From the NCBI RefSeq assembly GCF_900103035.1, contig NZ_FMWO01000044.1:62001-126000 (forward strand): DNA of 64,000 bases, read 5' to 3'. The translations under genes were made by a program, and so were the position numbers. Position 1 is the stretch's first letter. Each line of letters starts with the position of its first letter. The DNA is from Nitrosomonas mobilis. Lineage in GTDB: Bacteria > Pseudomonadota > Gammaproteobacteria > Burkholderiales > Nitrosomonadaceae. Under the pieces are notes generated by a model that was not told where the DNA came from, did no database searches, and saw only the letters and a list, made by a program, of their open reading frames with translations. Shown here one piece after another: positions 19,579 through 29,340 of this stretch.

Positions 19579-20934
19579 CTAACAGGCAAGTGCCTGCCGA
19601 AACAGTTCTACATATTTATCCAGATCTGCCGGTACCTTAGTCTCCGTTGCGCAAACCATCAGGCAATTATCCAGCTCGCGATAATTATCATCAAACGTAT
19701 AACCTGCCAGCACTCCGTGGGATTTGAGGTTGTCCAGCACGACTGATGCGGGCTTCGGCAGGGAGAGCACAGCTTCATGAAAAAATGGACTGTCAAAAGC
19801 TTTTTTCACGCCGGGTATACGGGTCAATGCTTCAATTAGTGTCAACGTATTGGCATGTGACTGAGCGGCCACGCGATAAAGTCCTTCCGGCCCGAGCAGT
19901 GACATATGAATGGTTGCTGCCGTCACCATCAGCCCCTGATTGGTACAGATGTTGGACGTTGCCTTGGAACGGCGGATATGCTGCTCCCTCGCCTGCAATG
20001 TCAGGACAAATCCTTCCTTACCTTCTATATCAGTGGTACGGCCAATGATTCTGCCCGGCATCTGTCTGACCAGAGGCTGTTTGCAGGTCATGAAACCAAA
20101 GTAAGGCCCACCGCTGGATAAGGGTATGCCCAGTGGCTGGCCCTCTCCCACGGCAATATCTGCACCTTTTTCACCCCATTCTCCTGGCGGTGTCAGCATG
20201 GCAAGTGAGATGGGGTTGACGACGGCAATGGCCAGTGCGTTCTTGCTATGTGCCCAGTCCGTCAGAGCATCGACTGATTCAAATACACCAAAGAAATTGG
20301 GTTGCGGAATGACAAGTGCAGCAAACTCGGTCTGGCCAGCCTCCTCAAGTTGAGCCAGCATAGTTTGCCCCGATACTGGATCGTATGGAATTTCAACCAT
20401 TTCGATCGACTGGTTTCTGACAATGGTACGCACGACCTTACGGTATATCGGATGTACTGTTTGCGGAATCAAAATTCTGCTTGAAGTACGGTGCTGGCGT
20501 ACCGCCATCAGTACCGCTTCGGCAAGCGCAGATGCACCATCGTACAGACTAGCATTGGAGACATCCATGCCAGTCAATGAGGCCATCATCGTTTGGTACT
20601 CATACAGCAGTTGCAGTGTTCCCTGACTGGCTTCTGCTTGATATGGCGTATACGATGAATAAAACTCTCCACGCGTTGTAATTTGCCAGACGGCTGCCGG
20701 AATATGGTGCTCATAAGCGCCTGCACCAATGAAGTTAAGATAAAACCCATCCTGCTGCGCACGTTCCAGCATCAGCCGCGCGATTTCCATCTCGCTCATT
20801 CTCGGGGGCACATTTTTCAATGTGCCCGTTCGCAATTCAGCGGGGATTTCGTCAAACAGTTCTTCTATCGAATTAGCTCCAATGCTGGCAAGCATTGCGC
20901 TAACATCTTCTTCAGTGTGTGGAATAAATGGCAT
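19579..20934 (-). CDS. gcvPA: Glycine dehydrogenase (decarboxylating) subunit 1
   Basis: N-terminal half of the split P protein, forming the alpha2beta2 decarboxylase with GcvPB. The 451-residue protein opens [15 protein letters not shown], the family start, and includes [15 protein letters not shown] near 70 and [14 protein letters not shown] near 97, both conserved in this subunit. It contains no PLP lysine block, as expected. Third gene of the operon after gcvT and gcvH. Confidence 0.97.
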   Translation of the reverse strand: MPFIPHTEEDVSAMLASIGANSIEELFDEIPAELRTGTLKNVPPRMSEMEIARLMLERAQQDGFYLNFIGAGAYEHHIPAAVWQITTRGEFYSSYTPYQAEASQGTLQLLYEYQTMMASLTGMDVSNASLYDGASALAEAVLMAVRQHRTSSRILIPQTVHPIYRKVVRTIVRNQSIEMVEIPYDPVSGQTMLAQLEEAGQTEFAALVIPQPNFFGVFESVDALTDWAHSKNALAIAVVNPISLAMLTPPGEWGEKGADIAVGEGQPLGIPLSSGGPYFGFMTCKQPLVRQMPGRIIGRTTDIEGKEGFVLTLQAREQHIRRSKATSNICTNQGLMVTAATIHMSLLGPEGLYRVAAQSHANTLTLIEALTRIPGVKKAFDSPFFHEAVLSLPKPASVVLDNLKSHGVLAGYTFDDNYRELDNCLMVCATETKVPADLDKYVELFRQALAC

Positions 20935-21018
20935 AGTTATAATTTCATTCGGTTTGTTTTCATTGCTTTGTGCTCGAAACGGGAGAAATATCCTACAATC
21001 CCTGGCAATATGGCTGGA

Positions 21019-21411
21019 TTAGTGAGCTTCTTCCGCAATCAGCTTCTCATAACCGGCAGCATCGAGAAGGGCATCCATTTCGCCGAGGTTGGTCGGTTTC
21101 AGCCTGAAAAGCCATGCTGTATAAGCATCCTGATTTATTTTTTCCGGAGCGGATTCCAGCTCCGTGTTAACCGCAACGACTTCACCACTGATAGGCGAAT
21201 AAACATCGGACGCAGATTTGACGGATTCCACTACCGCACATTCTTCACTCTTTGCAAGACTTCGCCCGACTTTTGGCAGTTCGACGAACACCATGTCCCC
21301 CAGTAGTTCTTGTGCATGGTGCGATATACCCACAGTAACTGTTCCATCCTCTTCGGCCTTAACCCATTCATGTGATTTTGCATATTTCAGCGCTGCCGGA
21401 ATGCTCATCAT
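21019..21411 (-). CDS. gcvH: Glycine cleavage system H protein
   Basis: Lipoyl carrier that shuttles the aminomethyl group between P, T and L proteins. The 130-residue protein contains the lipoylation block [14 protein letters not shown], with the acceptor Lys near residue 66. Two adjacent ATG codons are possible starts (21411 and 21408); GGAGAA sits just upstream and gives the better spacing to the second. Confidence 0.97.
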   Translation of the reverse strand: MMSIPAALKYAKSHEWVKAEEDGTVTVGISHHAQELLGDMVFVELPKVGRSLAKSEECAVVESVKSASDVYSPISGEVVAVNTELESAPEKINQDAYTAWLFRLKPTNLGEMDALLDAAGYEKLIAEEAH

Positions 21412-21450
21412 TTATTCTCCAAAAGATAATTAATAACTGATTTATATATT

Positions 21451-22542
21451 TCAAACAAGTGCCTTGCCATTGCGTACAAATGGGTAGTTAACGACCCTGG
21501 CTGCAAGCTGCCTGTCACGTATTAATACACTGACTTCATCCCCGACAGCCAGCTCGACCGGTACACGCGCCAATGCGATTGACTGATTGAGTGTCGGTGA
21601 AAACCCACCGCTGGTGATTTCTCCCTGTCCAGATAATTCTCCGCCCTTAATGATGACTTTCTGGTGACTACGCAATATTCCTTTATCGAGGAGCAGCAAC
21701 CCCGTCAGTTTCTGTCTGACCGGTTTTTGCTGCAGCGAGAATTTACCAATGAAATCACGATCACTTTTTAAATCTACCGTCCAGGCAAGCCCTGATTCAA
21801 GCGGATTGGTCGTTTCATCCATGTCCTGACCGTAAAGATTCATGCCTGCTTCCAGGCGTAATGTATCGCGCGCTCCCAGGCCGATTGGCGCAACACCCGC
21901 TGCGTGTAGCTTCTGCCAGAAAGCGGGGGCATCATCTGCCGGCAGGATGATTTCAAAACCATCTTCACCGGTATAGCCGGTACGGGCAATAAAATAAGAT
22001 TCAAACACCACCGACTGAAAAGGCTTCAAAAATTCGGTAACCGCTTGCGTTCCAGGAATGGTAGCCCACACCTTGCTGCGTGCATTGGGACCTTGCACGG
22101 CGATCATGGCAAGATCGCGACGAGGGGTAATTTCCAGCTGAGGCGCGCTTTGCCCTGCCTGTCGGGTAATCCAGGCGATATCCTTGTCCGCTGTGCCGGC
22201 ATTAACCACCAGACGGAACCAGGATTCGGTCATAAAATAGACAATTAGATCGTCGATAACACCACCTTCAGGTGTCAGCATGCAAGAATAGAGCGCTTTG
22301 CCAGTCAGCGTCAGCTTATCAACGTTATTAGCCAGCAAGCCGCGCAGGAAGTCGCGGACGTTTTCACCACGGATATCCACCACCAGCATGTGGGAAACAT
22401 CAAACATGCCGGCATCACGCCGTACCTGATGATGCTCATCCAGCTGGGAACCATAATGCAGGGGCATATCCCAGCCACCGAAATCCACCATCTTGGCCTG
22501 CATGACACGATGAGTTTCGTTAAGAGGAGTTGTTTTCAGCAT
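21451..22542 (-). CDS. gcvT: Aminomethyltransferase (glycine cleavage T protein)
   Basis: Transfers the methylene group to tetrahydrofolate and releases ammonia. I place the start at 22542 ([20 protein letters not shown]), with GAGAG upstream; the 20 codons before it are unlike the family. The 363-residue product has the expected blocks: [25 protein letters not shown], and the C-terminal barrel ending in [10 protein letters not shown]. First gene of the gcv operon, directly behind a glycine riboswitch. Confidence 0.96.
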   Translation of the reverse strand: MLKTTPLNETHRVMQAKMVDFGGWDMPLHYGSQLDEHHQVRRDAGMFDVSHMLVVDIRGENVRDFLRGLLANNVDKLTLTGKALYSCMLTPEGGVIDDLIVYFMTESWFRLVVNAGTADKDIAWITRQAGQSAPQLEITPRRDLAMIAVQGPNARSKVWATIPGTQAVTEFLKPFQSVVFESYFIARTGYTGEDGFEIILPADDAPAFWQKLHAAGVAPIGLGARDTLRLEAGMNLYGQDMDETTNPLESGLAWTVDLKSDRDFIGKFSLQQKPVRQKLTGLLLLDKGILRSHQKVIIKGGELSGQGEITSGGFSPTLNQSIALARVPVELAVGDEVSVLIRDRQLAARVVNYPFVRNGKALV

Positions 22543-22663
22543 GATTCTCTCAAAAAATAGTAAAAAGGAAGTCGGTTTCTCAAAAATTCGCCAGAAATAC
22601 ACCTGAATTAATGGTCCTACCCCATGAAATAAAAGGGATTAGCAATTTTCAGGTTTGACCATT

Positions 22664-22866
22664 CCCCTCTGTCCATTTACCTGAGAGTTTTATCGGAAAT
22701 CACTTCCCGAGTGCCCCTTCGGTGGCTGATACATTCACTCAGCGCTCTCCAGATTGCCTGTCACTAGCAGTTGTTCAAACCGGTTTACCGGCCAGGCCTG
22801 AGCGATTCCGGGGGGTTACGCCTTCGGCGGCGCTATATTCTACTATAGCGCACTCTCCTGCCAGGA
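22664..22866 (-). promoter_or_regulatory. Tandem glycine riboswitch (gcvT element)
   Basis: Reading the minus strand, two aptamer modules stand in series. The first has GGAGAG, CGCCGAAGGCGTAACC and GCTCAGGCC. The second has CTGGAGAG, CACCGAAGGGGC and GATAAAACTCTCAGG, ending in GGACAGAGGGG. These are the conserved cores of the two glycine aptamers, with the short linker of the cooperative class. It ends about 120 bases before the gcvT start. By family knowledge, glycine binding switches on the downstream gcv genes. No clear intrinsic terminator follows, so the expression platform may act on translation. Confidence 0.93.
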
Positions 22867-23135
22867 TGATGTTTTAGCAGGCTGCCACTATACCCTAGCT
22901 TGTGGTTTCAGTACAAGATCAAGTCTCTTTCTATACCAAATAAGTGAAAAATCGAATCTTATTGATTAATACCACGTGACAGCTCAGCATGAAGCAGGCT
23001 GAAGTGGATTACCCATGAAGGTGCGGTGCAGCAATTAAAATTTGTTGTGGCTCTGCTTATGCATGTATCGAGGTAAGAACGGATGATGCAGAAGTTCTCC
23101 GCCCCATTGAGAGTGCGGAAGCAACCGGAGATTTT

Positions 23136-23308
23136 TTATTTTACTTTAGGCATTCGAATCACACGTTCACCCAGATTATTTATGAAAAGAACACGAAGGT
23201 CCGTCACAAAGCGCAGCACCTCGTCCGGTTCCCGCACATGCTTGAGAGTCGTTCCTTCGCGTCCAGCCTGACCACCGAGCTTGGCACCCGAGGGGGTAAC
23301 GCAGTAAG
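23136..23308 (-). pseudogene. IS66-family transposase, C-terminal fragment
   Basis: On the minus strand the frame ending at the TAA at 23136-23138 reads EPDEVLRFVTDLRVLFINNL then GERVIRMPKVK. This matches the IS66 transposase C-terminal block (D-V-L-R-F-x-x-D-x-x-VPF-x-NN-x-AER-x-x-RM-x-K-x-K) with substitutions. Only about 55 residues remain and the family's last residues are missing, so it is dead debris. It abuts the DUF3465 fragment. Confidence 0.6.
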
Positions 23309-23341
23309 CTTGCCTTCTTCAGCTCATCGGAGGACGGTGGC

Positions 23342-23581
23342 TTGTTAAAAGTGGGGGAAATTACCGATTTCATTGAATTAGAAGTCGATAGCGATGAATT
23401 ATTAATCCAGCCATTTGCGAGCGCGCAAAGAATAGATACCTTGGCAGTGAATGACCAGATCAAATTTTTTGGTGAATATGAATGGAATGATAAAGACGGC
23501 GTTATTCACTGGACGCATCATGATCCTGAGAAGATTCATGTAAATGACTGGCTTTTTCATAATAGTATGATCTATCAATAA
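23342..23581 (+). pseudogene. DUF3465 protein fragment, 5' truncated
   Basis: The 79-residue frame reads like the C-terminal part of the DUF3465 family: VNDQIKFFGEYEWNDKDGVI followed by HWTHHDPEKIHVNDWL. The family usually has a signal peptide and about 60 more residues in front; here the frame begins just after IS66 debris, so the 5' end was probably lost by insertion and deletion. The TTG/ATG-less region before it gives no plausible start. It could still be expressed as a short protein. Confidence 0.6.
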
Positions 23582-23694
23582 TCATCATGTACTGATAGCA
23601 ACTACAGTGAAAAATCTATTTTGCGTGCCTTAGGCCGACCCAAAGCCTGTAAGACCGGTGATCAGCAGGATCGGTGGTCAATCCAAGAAAAGCA

Positions 23695-23770
23695 TGGCTC
23701 CCCGACCAGGGCTCGAACCTGGGACCTGCGGATTAACAGTCCGTCGCTCTACCAACTGAGCTATCGGGGA
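23695..23770 (-). tRNA. tRNA-Asn (anticodon GTT)
   Basis: The minus strand folds as a cloverleaf of 76 bases including an encoded CCA: acceptor stem TCCCCGA/TCGGGGA, D arm TAGCTCAGTTGGTAGAGC, anticodon loop with GTT inside ACTGTTAAT, and T arm GGTTCGAGCCC. Discriminator base is G. The anticodon assigns it to asparagine. Confidence 0.96.
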
Positions 23771-23912
23771 ATAGGAGGAAAGCAATTTGAACGAGGTGCG
23801 ATATTAGCCTGTTAAGCTGATTTGGTCAATACCGCTTGTGTAGAGACTGTAGAGAACAAACAAATTCAGGCCACATCTGTGAAACATGATCAACCGTCAG
23901 CCTTACCGGCAT

Positions 23913-24773
23913 TCAAAGCACATCGGCAAACCCCTTACGGGTTTTCTGGAACCAGGCGTAACCTGCCCACGCGACTACAGTGGCGATAGCGGTATAAATA
24001 CTAAGCCCTATCCAGTCAGGCAATCTCCCCCAGATAAGCACGGCCCTCGCTTGCTCGATGATGAAGGTAAGCGGGTTGGCCATAAGCCACGGCTGAATTT
24101 CCTCCGGCAATGCGGTTACGGGATAAAAAACAGGAGCAAGAAACAGCATAACGGTAGTGACAATGCCAATAGTTTGCCCGACATCCCTCAGGAAAACACC
24201 GAGTGAGGCCAGCATCCAGGCAATGCCCAGAGTGAGAATGATCAACGGCAGCAATACCAGCGGCGTAAAAACAGCTGTCCAGTGCAGGTAGCCATTGAAC
24301 AGCACGAAAGCAATCAGCAGCACGCCTAAACTGACCAAGCTATGAAACAGCGCGGCCCCCATACTGATAGCCGGCAGAATCTCCAGCGGAAATACTACTT
24401 TTTTGACATAGTTGACGTTGGAAAGAATTAACCCTGGCGCGCGGTTGAGCACTTCAGCAAACAGGCTATGCACGATCAAGCCGACAAACAACACCACGGC
24501 AAACTGGGTTTTGCTTTCTTCTTCACCCATCCCCCAGCGCGCCTTGAACACCACGGAAAAGACAAAGGTATATACGGTAAGCATGAGCACGGGATTGAAA
24601 AACGACCAGGTAAGCCCCATGAAGGAACCTTTATAACGTCCCACCACTTCGCGTCTGATCATCTGCGCGATAAGCTGACGGTTATGCCACAGGCTCTTGC
24701 CCAATGCCAGCAGGGAAGTTGGGCGAGCAGCATGAGGATTAAATCTTATTGATGGATCAATCATACGAAGCAC
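23913..24773 (-). CDS. ABC-2 type polysaccharide export permease
   Basis: The 286-residue inner-membrane protein resembles Wzm/KpsM permeases, which export lipid-linked O-antigen or capsule. After a short cytoplasmic N-terminus come the motif RREVVGRYKGSFMGLTWSF and six predicted hydrophobic segments, including one starting MLTVYTFVFSVVFKARWGMG and the PVFYPVTALPEEIQPWLMAN loop near the C-terminus that marks this family. The partner ATPase (Wzt/KpsT) normally lies immediately downstream, but here a tRNA and debris follow. The gene may have lost its partner or use one encoded elsewhere. Confidence 0.88.
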   Translation of the reverse strand: MLRMIDPSIRFNPHAARPTSLLALGKSLWHNRQLIAQMIRREVVGRYKGSFMGLTWSFFNPVLMLTVYTFVFSVVFKARWGMGEEESKTQFAVVLFVGLIVHSLFAEVLNRAPGLILSNVNYVKKVVFPLEILPAISMGAALFHSLVSLGVLLIAFVLFNGYLHWTAVFTPLVLLPLIILTLGIAWMLASLGVFLRDVGQTIGIVTTVMLFLAPVFYPVTALPEEIQPWLMANPLTFIIEQARAVLIWGRLPDWIGLSIYTAIATVVAWAGYAWFQKTRKGFADVL

Positions 24774-24857
24774 TCCGGTTCGGATAAAAATTAGGTCTGT
24801 TGATTAGCTAAAGTAGTTGCCTGGTATTTTCTGTACAAATTTTAAATATCTTCAATT

Positions 24858-25781
24858 TCAGCGCATCTCTTTCAATGGTTTAATGCCATCCAGCGTGGCG
24901 AAGCAAACCCGATTGATCGTTTGCAGAAAATCCTGCAGGTAACGAAGCGAGGCGGTATCTTCCCGCACCGATAAATACAGATCACTCCACAGACCATTTG
25001 CACCAATGCGCCGGGCAATGACGTAGTTGTAATCCAGATAGTTCCTGATTCCCCAGCCTGGCAGCGCGGCGATGCCTCGCCTGCTTGCCACCAGTTGCAA
25101 AATGGCCACCGTAAGCTCGGCAGTTCGTCTTTGCCAGGTCACCCCCGCAGGCATCAACACTTGCCGAATCAGATCAATGCGTGTTTCTGGCACAGGATAG
25201 GTAATCAGCATATCCTGGGAAAAATCCATGGCATCGAGTACGCGTTTCTTGCCGAGTACATGTCCCGGCGCCAGCACCGCCAGAATCTCGAAACAAAATA
25301 GCGGAAAATGCACAATACCCGACTGAGGCTGGCTTTCGGAACCAATGACGACATCGGCAACCCCTTTTTTAAGTAGGGAAACAGGGTCGCTGTGGAATCC
25401 AGAAACCAAATCCAGCTCGACCGCAGGCCAGTCCGAACGAAAAGTATCCATGATCGGCATCAACCAATCGAAACAGGTGTGACATTCCAGCACAATGCGC
25501 AGGCTTCCTGCCGCCTGCTGGGTAATCCTTGCCAGATCACGCTCCGCTACCCGGATATCCTCCAGTATTTTTTCTGCCAGCAGCACGAGGCGCTTGCCCG
25601 CATCGGTCAACTGCACCGAGTGCCCGCTGCGCTGAATGATGGACAACTGGTAATAATCCTGCAACACCCTGATTTGATGAGACAAGGCGGACTGAGTTAA
25701 ATGCAGGCGCTCTGCCGCCAGCGAAACACTGCCGGTTTCGTGTAATGCATTCAGAGTACGAAGATGGCGCAATTCCAACAT
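24858..25781 (-). CDS. metR: LysR-family regulator of methionine genes
   Basis: The 307-residue protein has an N-terminal LysR helix-turn-helix (MLELRHLRTLNALHETGSVS, then LHLTQSALSHQIRVLQ) and a C-terminal effector domain. It is divergent from metE, and a perfect MetR consensus operator lies between them. MetR uses homocysteine as coinducer in enterobacteria. The identification as MetR rather than another LysR protein rests on this context plus the HTH sequence. Confidence 0.92.
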   Translation of the reverse strand: MLELRHLRTLNALHETGSVSLAAERLHLTQSALSHQIRVLQDYYQLSIIQRSGHSVQLTDAGKRLVLLAEKILEDIRVAERDLARITQQAAGSLRIVLECHTCFDWLMPIMDTFRSDWPAVELDLVSGFHSDPVSLLKKGVADVVIGSESQPQSGIVHFPLFCFEILAVLAPGHVLGKKRVLDAMDFSQDMLITYPVPETRIDLIRQVLMPAGVTWQRRTAELTVAILQLVASRRGIAALPGWGIRNYLDYNYVIARRIGANGLWSDLYLSVREDTASLRYLQDFLQTINRVCFATLDGIKPLKEMR

Positions 25782-25784
25782 ATA

Positions 25785-25797
25785 TGAATATTATTCA
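25785..25797. promoter_or_regulatory. MetR operator
   Basis: TGAATATTATTCA is an exact match to the published MetR consensus TGAANNT/ANNTTCA and is palindromic. It begins four bases upstream of the metR start codon and lies about 90 bases before metE. Bound here, MetR would repress its own gene and activate metE. A weaker half-site (TGATTCA) occurs near 25822. Confidence 0.82.
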
Positions 25798-25883
25798 TTG
25801 TTAATCACAAAAACTATCATTTGATTCATTATAGTGCATCCTTGACAATGTCTGTTTCTCAATCAGCGCAACAAGGTGCAATC

Positions 25884-28154
25884 ATGATACTTACCCATAA
25901 TCTCGGGTTTCCCCGAATCGGCGCGCAGCGGGAGCTGAAAAAGGCGCTGGAAGCATACTGGAACGAAAAATCTACTGCAGAGCAACTATTGGCAGCAGCC
26001 AATAGTATTCAGGCTGCCAACTGGAAAATACAGCAGCAAGCCGGGATCGATCTGATTCCAGTCGGAGATTTTTCGCTGTACGACCACGTGCTCGACATGA
26101 CGATGCTGCTCGGCGCAATCCCGCGCCGCTTTGATGCGGATTACCCTAAGCCGCTCGATCTGTATTTTGCCATGGCGCGCGGCAATGCTAAACAGCCTGC
26201 AATGGAAATGACTAAATGGTTCAACACCAATTACCATTACATCGTACCGGAGTTTGATGCAGATACCGAGTTCAAGCTCGCATCCACGAAGCTTTTCGAA
26301 GAAATAAAAGCCGCGCAGGCCTGTGGCATCACCCCTAAACCGGTTCTGGTCGGCCCCTTATCCTATCTCTATCTGGGCAAGGAAACCATTGCCGGGTTCG
26401 ATCGCTTGCAGCTCTTGCCACGTTTGCTGCCGGTCTATCAGCAAATTTTGCAGGAAATGGCATCTCTTGGTGTGACCTGGGTACAGATCGATGAACCAAT
26501 ACTAACCCTGGATCTCGACCATGGCTGGGCAGAAAGCTTCCTGCCTGCTTACCAGACACTTGCCACAACTGGCTGCAAATTGATGCTGGCAACTTACTTC
26601 GGCTCAGTCACACACCATGCCGCCACACTTGCAACATTGCCAGTCGCTGGATTACACCTCGATCTGTGCCGCGCGCCTGAACAGCTCGATCACTTTTCAG
26701 GCAGTGATTTTACGGATAAGGTGCTGTCGCTCGGTATCATCGATGGTCGCAATATCTGGCGTGCCGATCTGTCTGCCAAACTAAAAACTCTGCTCCACAC
26801 CTTGTCCGCAAGGAAAAGTCCTGTGTGGATTGCACCCAGCTGCTCATTGTTACATTGCCCGGTCGATCTGACGCAGGAAAGCCAGCTTGATGCAGAAATC
26901 AGAAACTGGCTGGCATTTTCCGTGCAGAAACTCCAGGAAATCTCGACACTTGCACGAGGCCTGAACCAGGGACAAGCCTCGATCAGTGCTGAATTGGCCA
27001 GTGCAGATCAAGCAATTCAATCACGGCGCGAATCAACCCGCATCCATAACCCGGTCGTCCGTCAAAGAGTGGCGGCGCTCGGCGCATCTGATTATGCGCG
27101 CAGCCATTCTTTTACCGAACGGCAAAAAGCGCAACGCCAACGTTTCAGCCTGCCGCTGCTACCAACGACCACTATCGGCTCCTTTCCGCAAACATCTGCC
27201 ATTCGCCAGACTCGCGCCGCCTTCAAGAAAGGTGATATCAGTCATCTCGACTATCTCGCGGCTATGCGTGCCGAAATCGGAGATGTCATTCGTAAACAGG
27301 AAGCGCTTGAGCTCGATGTGCTGGTACACGGCGAACCCGAGCGCGGCGATATGGTGGAATATTTTGGCGAACAGCTGTGGGGATATGCATTTACCGAGCA
27401 CGGCTGGGTACAAAGCTACGGTTCACGTTGTGTTAAACCGCCAATTCTCTATGGTGACGTTCACCGCCCGGAAGCGATGACCGTGGAATGGCTCGCTTAT
27501 GCGCAAAGCCTAACCAAAAAGCCGGTCAAAGGCATGCTGACCGGCCCGGTCACGATGCTGATGTGGTCATTCGTGCGTGATGATCAACCACATGCACAAA
27601 CCGCGTTGCAGCTGGCATTGGCAATCCGTGACGAGGTTCGCGATCTGGAAAAAGCCGGTATTGGCATGATCCAGATTGATGAACCGGCCTTCCGAGAAGG
27701 CTTGCCGTTGCGGAAAGCAGAATGGCAGGACTATCTGGATTGGGCTGTGAAAGCATTTCGTGTAGCCAGCGCAAACGTTCAAGATGAAACGCAAATACAC
27801 ACGCACATGTGTTATTCCGAGTTTCACGACATCCTGCCCGCCATCGCTGCACTCGATGCCGATGTGATTACCATCGAAACATCGCGCTCGCGCATGGAAT
27901 TACTGGATGCATTTGCGAAGTTTTCCTACCCGAATGAAATCGGCCCCGGTGTCTATGATATTCACTCGCCGAGGATCCCGGACGCAGCGGAAATGCTTGC
28001 TTTACTGCAGAAAGCCGCTGCAACCATCGATCCGCGGCATTTGTGGGTCAATCCTGACTGCGGCCTGAAAACCCGCAACTGGCCTGAAACCAGCGCGGCC
28101 CTGGAAAAAATGGTGAATTGTGCCAAAAATATGCGCGGTATCCTGCAAAGTTGA
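25884..28154 (+). CDS. metE: Cobalamin-independent methionine synthase
   Basis: Transfers the methyl group from 5-methyltetrahydropteroyl-triglutamate to homocysteine. I choose ATG 25884 ([20 protein letters not shown]), which has AAGGTG upstream and matches the family start; the frame's 21 earlier codons cover the promoter. The 756-residue enzyme has both barrels. The zinc site is present: the HTHMCYSEF block near 640 and the Cys of [11 protein letters not shown] near 725. Folate contacts include [10 protein letters not shown] near 430. Regulated by the divergent metR. Confidence 0.97.
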   Translation: MILTHNLGFPRIGAQRELKKALEAYWNEKSTAEQLLAAANSIQAANWKIQQQAGIDLIPVGDFSLYDHVLDMTMLLGAIPRRFDADYPKPLDLYFAMARGNAKQPAMEMTKWFNTNYHYIVPEFDADTEFKLASTKLFEEIKAAQACGITPKPVLVGPLSYLYLGKETIAGFDRLQLLPRLLPVYQQILQEMASLGVTWVQIDEPILTLDLDHGWAESFLPAYQTLATTGCKLMLATYFGSVTHHAATLATLPVAGLHLDLCRAPEQLDHFSGSDFTDKVLSLGIIDGRNIWRADLSAKLKTLLHTLSARKSPVWIAPSCSLLHCPVDLTQESQLDAEIRNWLAFSVQKLQEISTLARGLNQGQASISAELASADQAIQSRRESTRIHNPVVRQRVAALGASDYARSHSFTERQKAQRQRFSLPLLPTTTIGSFPQTSAIRQTRAAFKKGDISHLDYLAAMRAEIGDVIRKQEALELDVLVHGEPERGDMVEYFGEQLWGYAFTEHGWVQSYGSRCVKPPILYGDVHRPEAMTVEWLAYAQSLTKKPVKGMLTGPVTMLMWSFVRDDQPHAQTALQLALAIRDEVRDLEKAGIGMIQIDEPAFREGLPLRKAEWQDYLDWAVKAFRVASANVQDETQIHTHMCYSEFHDILPAIAALDADVITIETSRSRMELLDAFAKFSYPNEIGPGVYDIHSPRIPDAAEMLALLQKAAATIDPRHLWVNPDCGLKTRNWPETSAALEKMVNCAKNMRGILQS

Positions 28155-28566
28155 AGTTAAATTCACCTTATCGGGATAGCATGGCCCATATCGTTCTATC
28201 GCCACGGGAATCCATGCAAAGGCTGGCCACGTTTGCTCAAGCGGGTGTTTGAAATCAGCAATTAAATTATAACCATGCATTATTAACATTAAATGTTAAT
28301 AATGCATGGATGGTAAAACTGGTTCTGTTCAGGCAACCAGTTCGTCTATGGTGCTTATGGGATACGCTCCCGCAGCTAGCGCGCCATGAACCAAATAACG
28401 AATCTGATGCAGATTACGTACACATCACAACCAGGCCGCTAAATAAAGCTATACCTGATTCACCGGCTGTATCCGCAATTCGCACCCCCCCCTGTGCCTA
28501 ACCTATCTTGACCACCCTGATCGATAAAGGTATCGTAATACCATTCTTCTATCGATAGGTGTTGCC
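28155..28566. other. Gap between metE and vapB
   Basis: Apart from the palindrome at 28273-28309 I see no gene here. The right end holds a plausible vapBC promoter: TTGACC (28508-28513), 17 bases, TATCGT (28531-28536). The -10 overlaps the inverted repeat GGTAT-CGTA-ATACC (28529-28542), a candidate autoregulatory operator. ATCGATA at 28520 and TATCGAT at 28550 form a wider repeat around it. Confidence 0.5.
28273..28309. repeat. Perfect 37-base palindrome
   Basis: Arms CCATGCATTATTAACATT (28273-28290) and its exact reverse complement (28292-28309) flank a single A. The sequence is AT-rich and is not followed by a T run on either strand, so it does not look like an intrinsic terminator. It lies 119 bases after metE, at the point where the accessory zone begins. 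It could be a protein-binding site, a recombination site or a cruciform. Confidence 0.85.
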
Positions 28567-28773
28567 ATGACTACAGTAACCGTTTCTCCTAAGTATCAGA
28601 TTGTCATTCCTAAAGAAATTCGTGAATCGATGGGGATTGTGTCTGGCCAGAAAGTCCAGATCACATCATACCAGGGGCGAATTGAGGTGGTTCCTCTCAA
28701 ACCCATGAGGGAGATGAGAGGCTTTCTGAAAGGAATCGATACCACCGTTCTCAGGGAAAAAGATCGGATATGA
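28567..28773 (+). CDS. vapB: AbrB/SpoVT-type antitoxin (VapB)
   Basis: The 68-residue protein is a swapped-hairpin AbrB-fold DNA-binding antitoxin: VTVSPKYQIVIPKEIRESMG then GQKVQI and IEVVPL. The C-terminal tail (MREMRGFLKGIDTTVLREKD) is the part that typically plugs the PIN toxin. AGGTG lies upstream at good spacing. It overlaps vapC by four bases (ATGA), the usual toxin-antitoxin coupling. Confidence 0.92.
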   Translation: MTTVTVSPKYQIVIPKEIRESMGIVSGQKVQITSYQGRIEVVPLKPMREMRGFLKGIDTTVLREKDRI

Positions 28774-29165
28774 ATGTCGTAGATTCATCAGCCTGGTTGT
28801 CCTATTTCGCCAGCGATGGCAGCTCTGCGGTATTTGCCGAGCCCATTGAAAAACTATCAAAGTTACTGGTCCCCAGCATCACAATCACGGAGGTTTTCAA
28901 AAATGTATTACGTCAACGAGGAGAAGAAGCAGCCCTGATCGTCACTGCCCATATGGAACAGGGTAAGGTAATTCCGCTAAATTCGGAGCTTGCCAAGGAT
29001 GCTGCAAAATTTGGTGTTCTCCATAAATTGCCGCTGGCCGATAGCATTATTTTCGCCACTGCTCAAAAGTATTCTGCTGTAATCTGGACTCAAGATAACG
29101 ACTTCGAAGACTTGCCGAATATCAAATACATTTCCAAGTCAAGCACAGGCAGATTCAACAATTAA
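28770..29165 (+). CDS. vapC: PIN-domain ribonuclease toxin (VapC)
   Basis: The 131-residue PIN domain carries the acidic residues that bind Mg2+: Asp5 in MNVVDSSAWLSYF, Glu in TITEVFKN near 40, Asp in LPLADSIIFATA near 91, and Asp in WTQDNDFEDL near 110. VapC toxins cleave tRNA or rRNA when the antitoxin is degraded. The catalytic set is complete, so it should be active. Confidence 0.93.
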   Translation: MNVVDSSAWLSYFASDGSSAVFAEPIEKLSKLLVPSITITEVFKNVLRQRGEEAALIVTAHMEQGKVIPLNSELAKDAAKFGVLHKLPLADSIIFATAQKYSAVIWTQDNDFEDLPNIKYISKSSTGRFNN

Positions 29166-29340
29166 CGGTGACATAGCCTTGATTTAACAACTATATAGAT
29201 AGCCCCTATATGATTATAAAACTTTTTACCGACTTTATCAGACAGGAAATGTCATATATATTACGTTAGAGTGGACTGATACTATGGACGCGCCATACAT
29301 CCAACAAGAACGATGCAGAGAAAATAATGGCGGGAATAGT

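Noticed and set aside
28310-28501. 63-residue open frame after the palindrome
   Set aside because: No start signal, no family motif, and composition unlike neighbouring genes.
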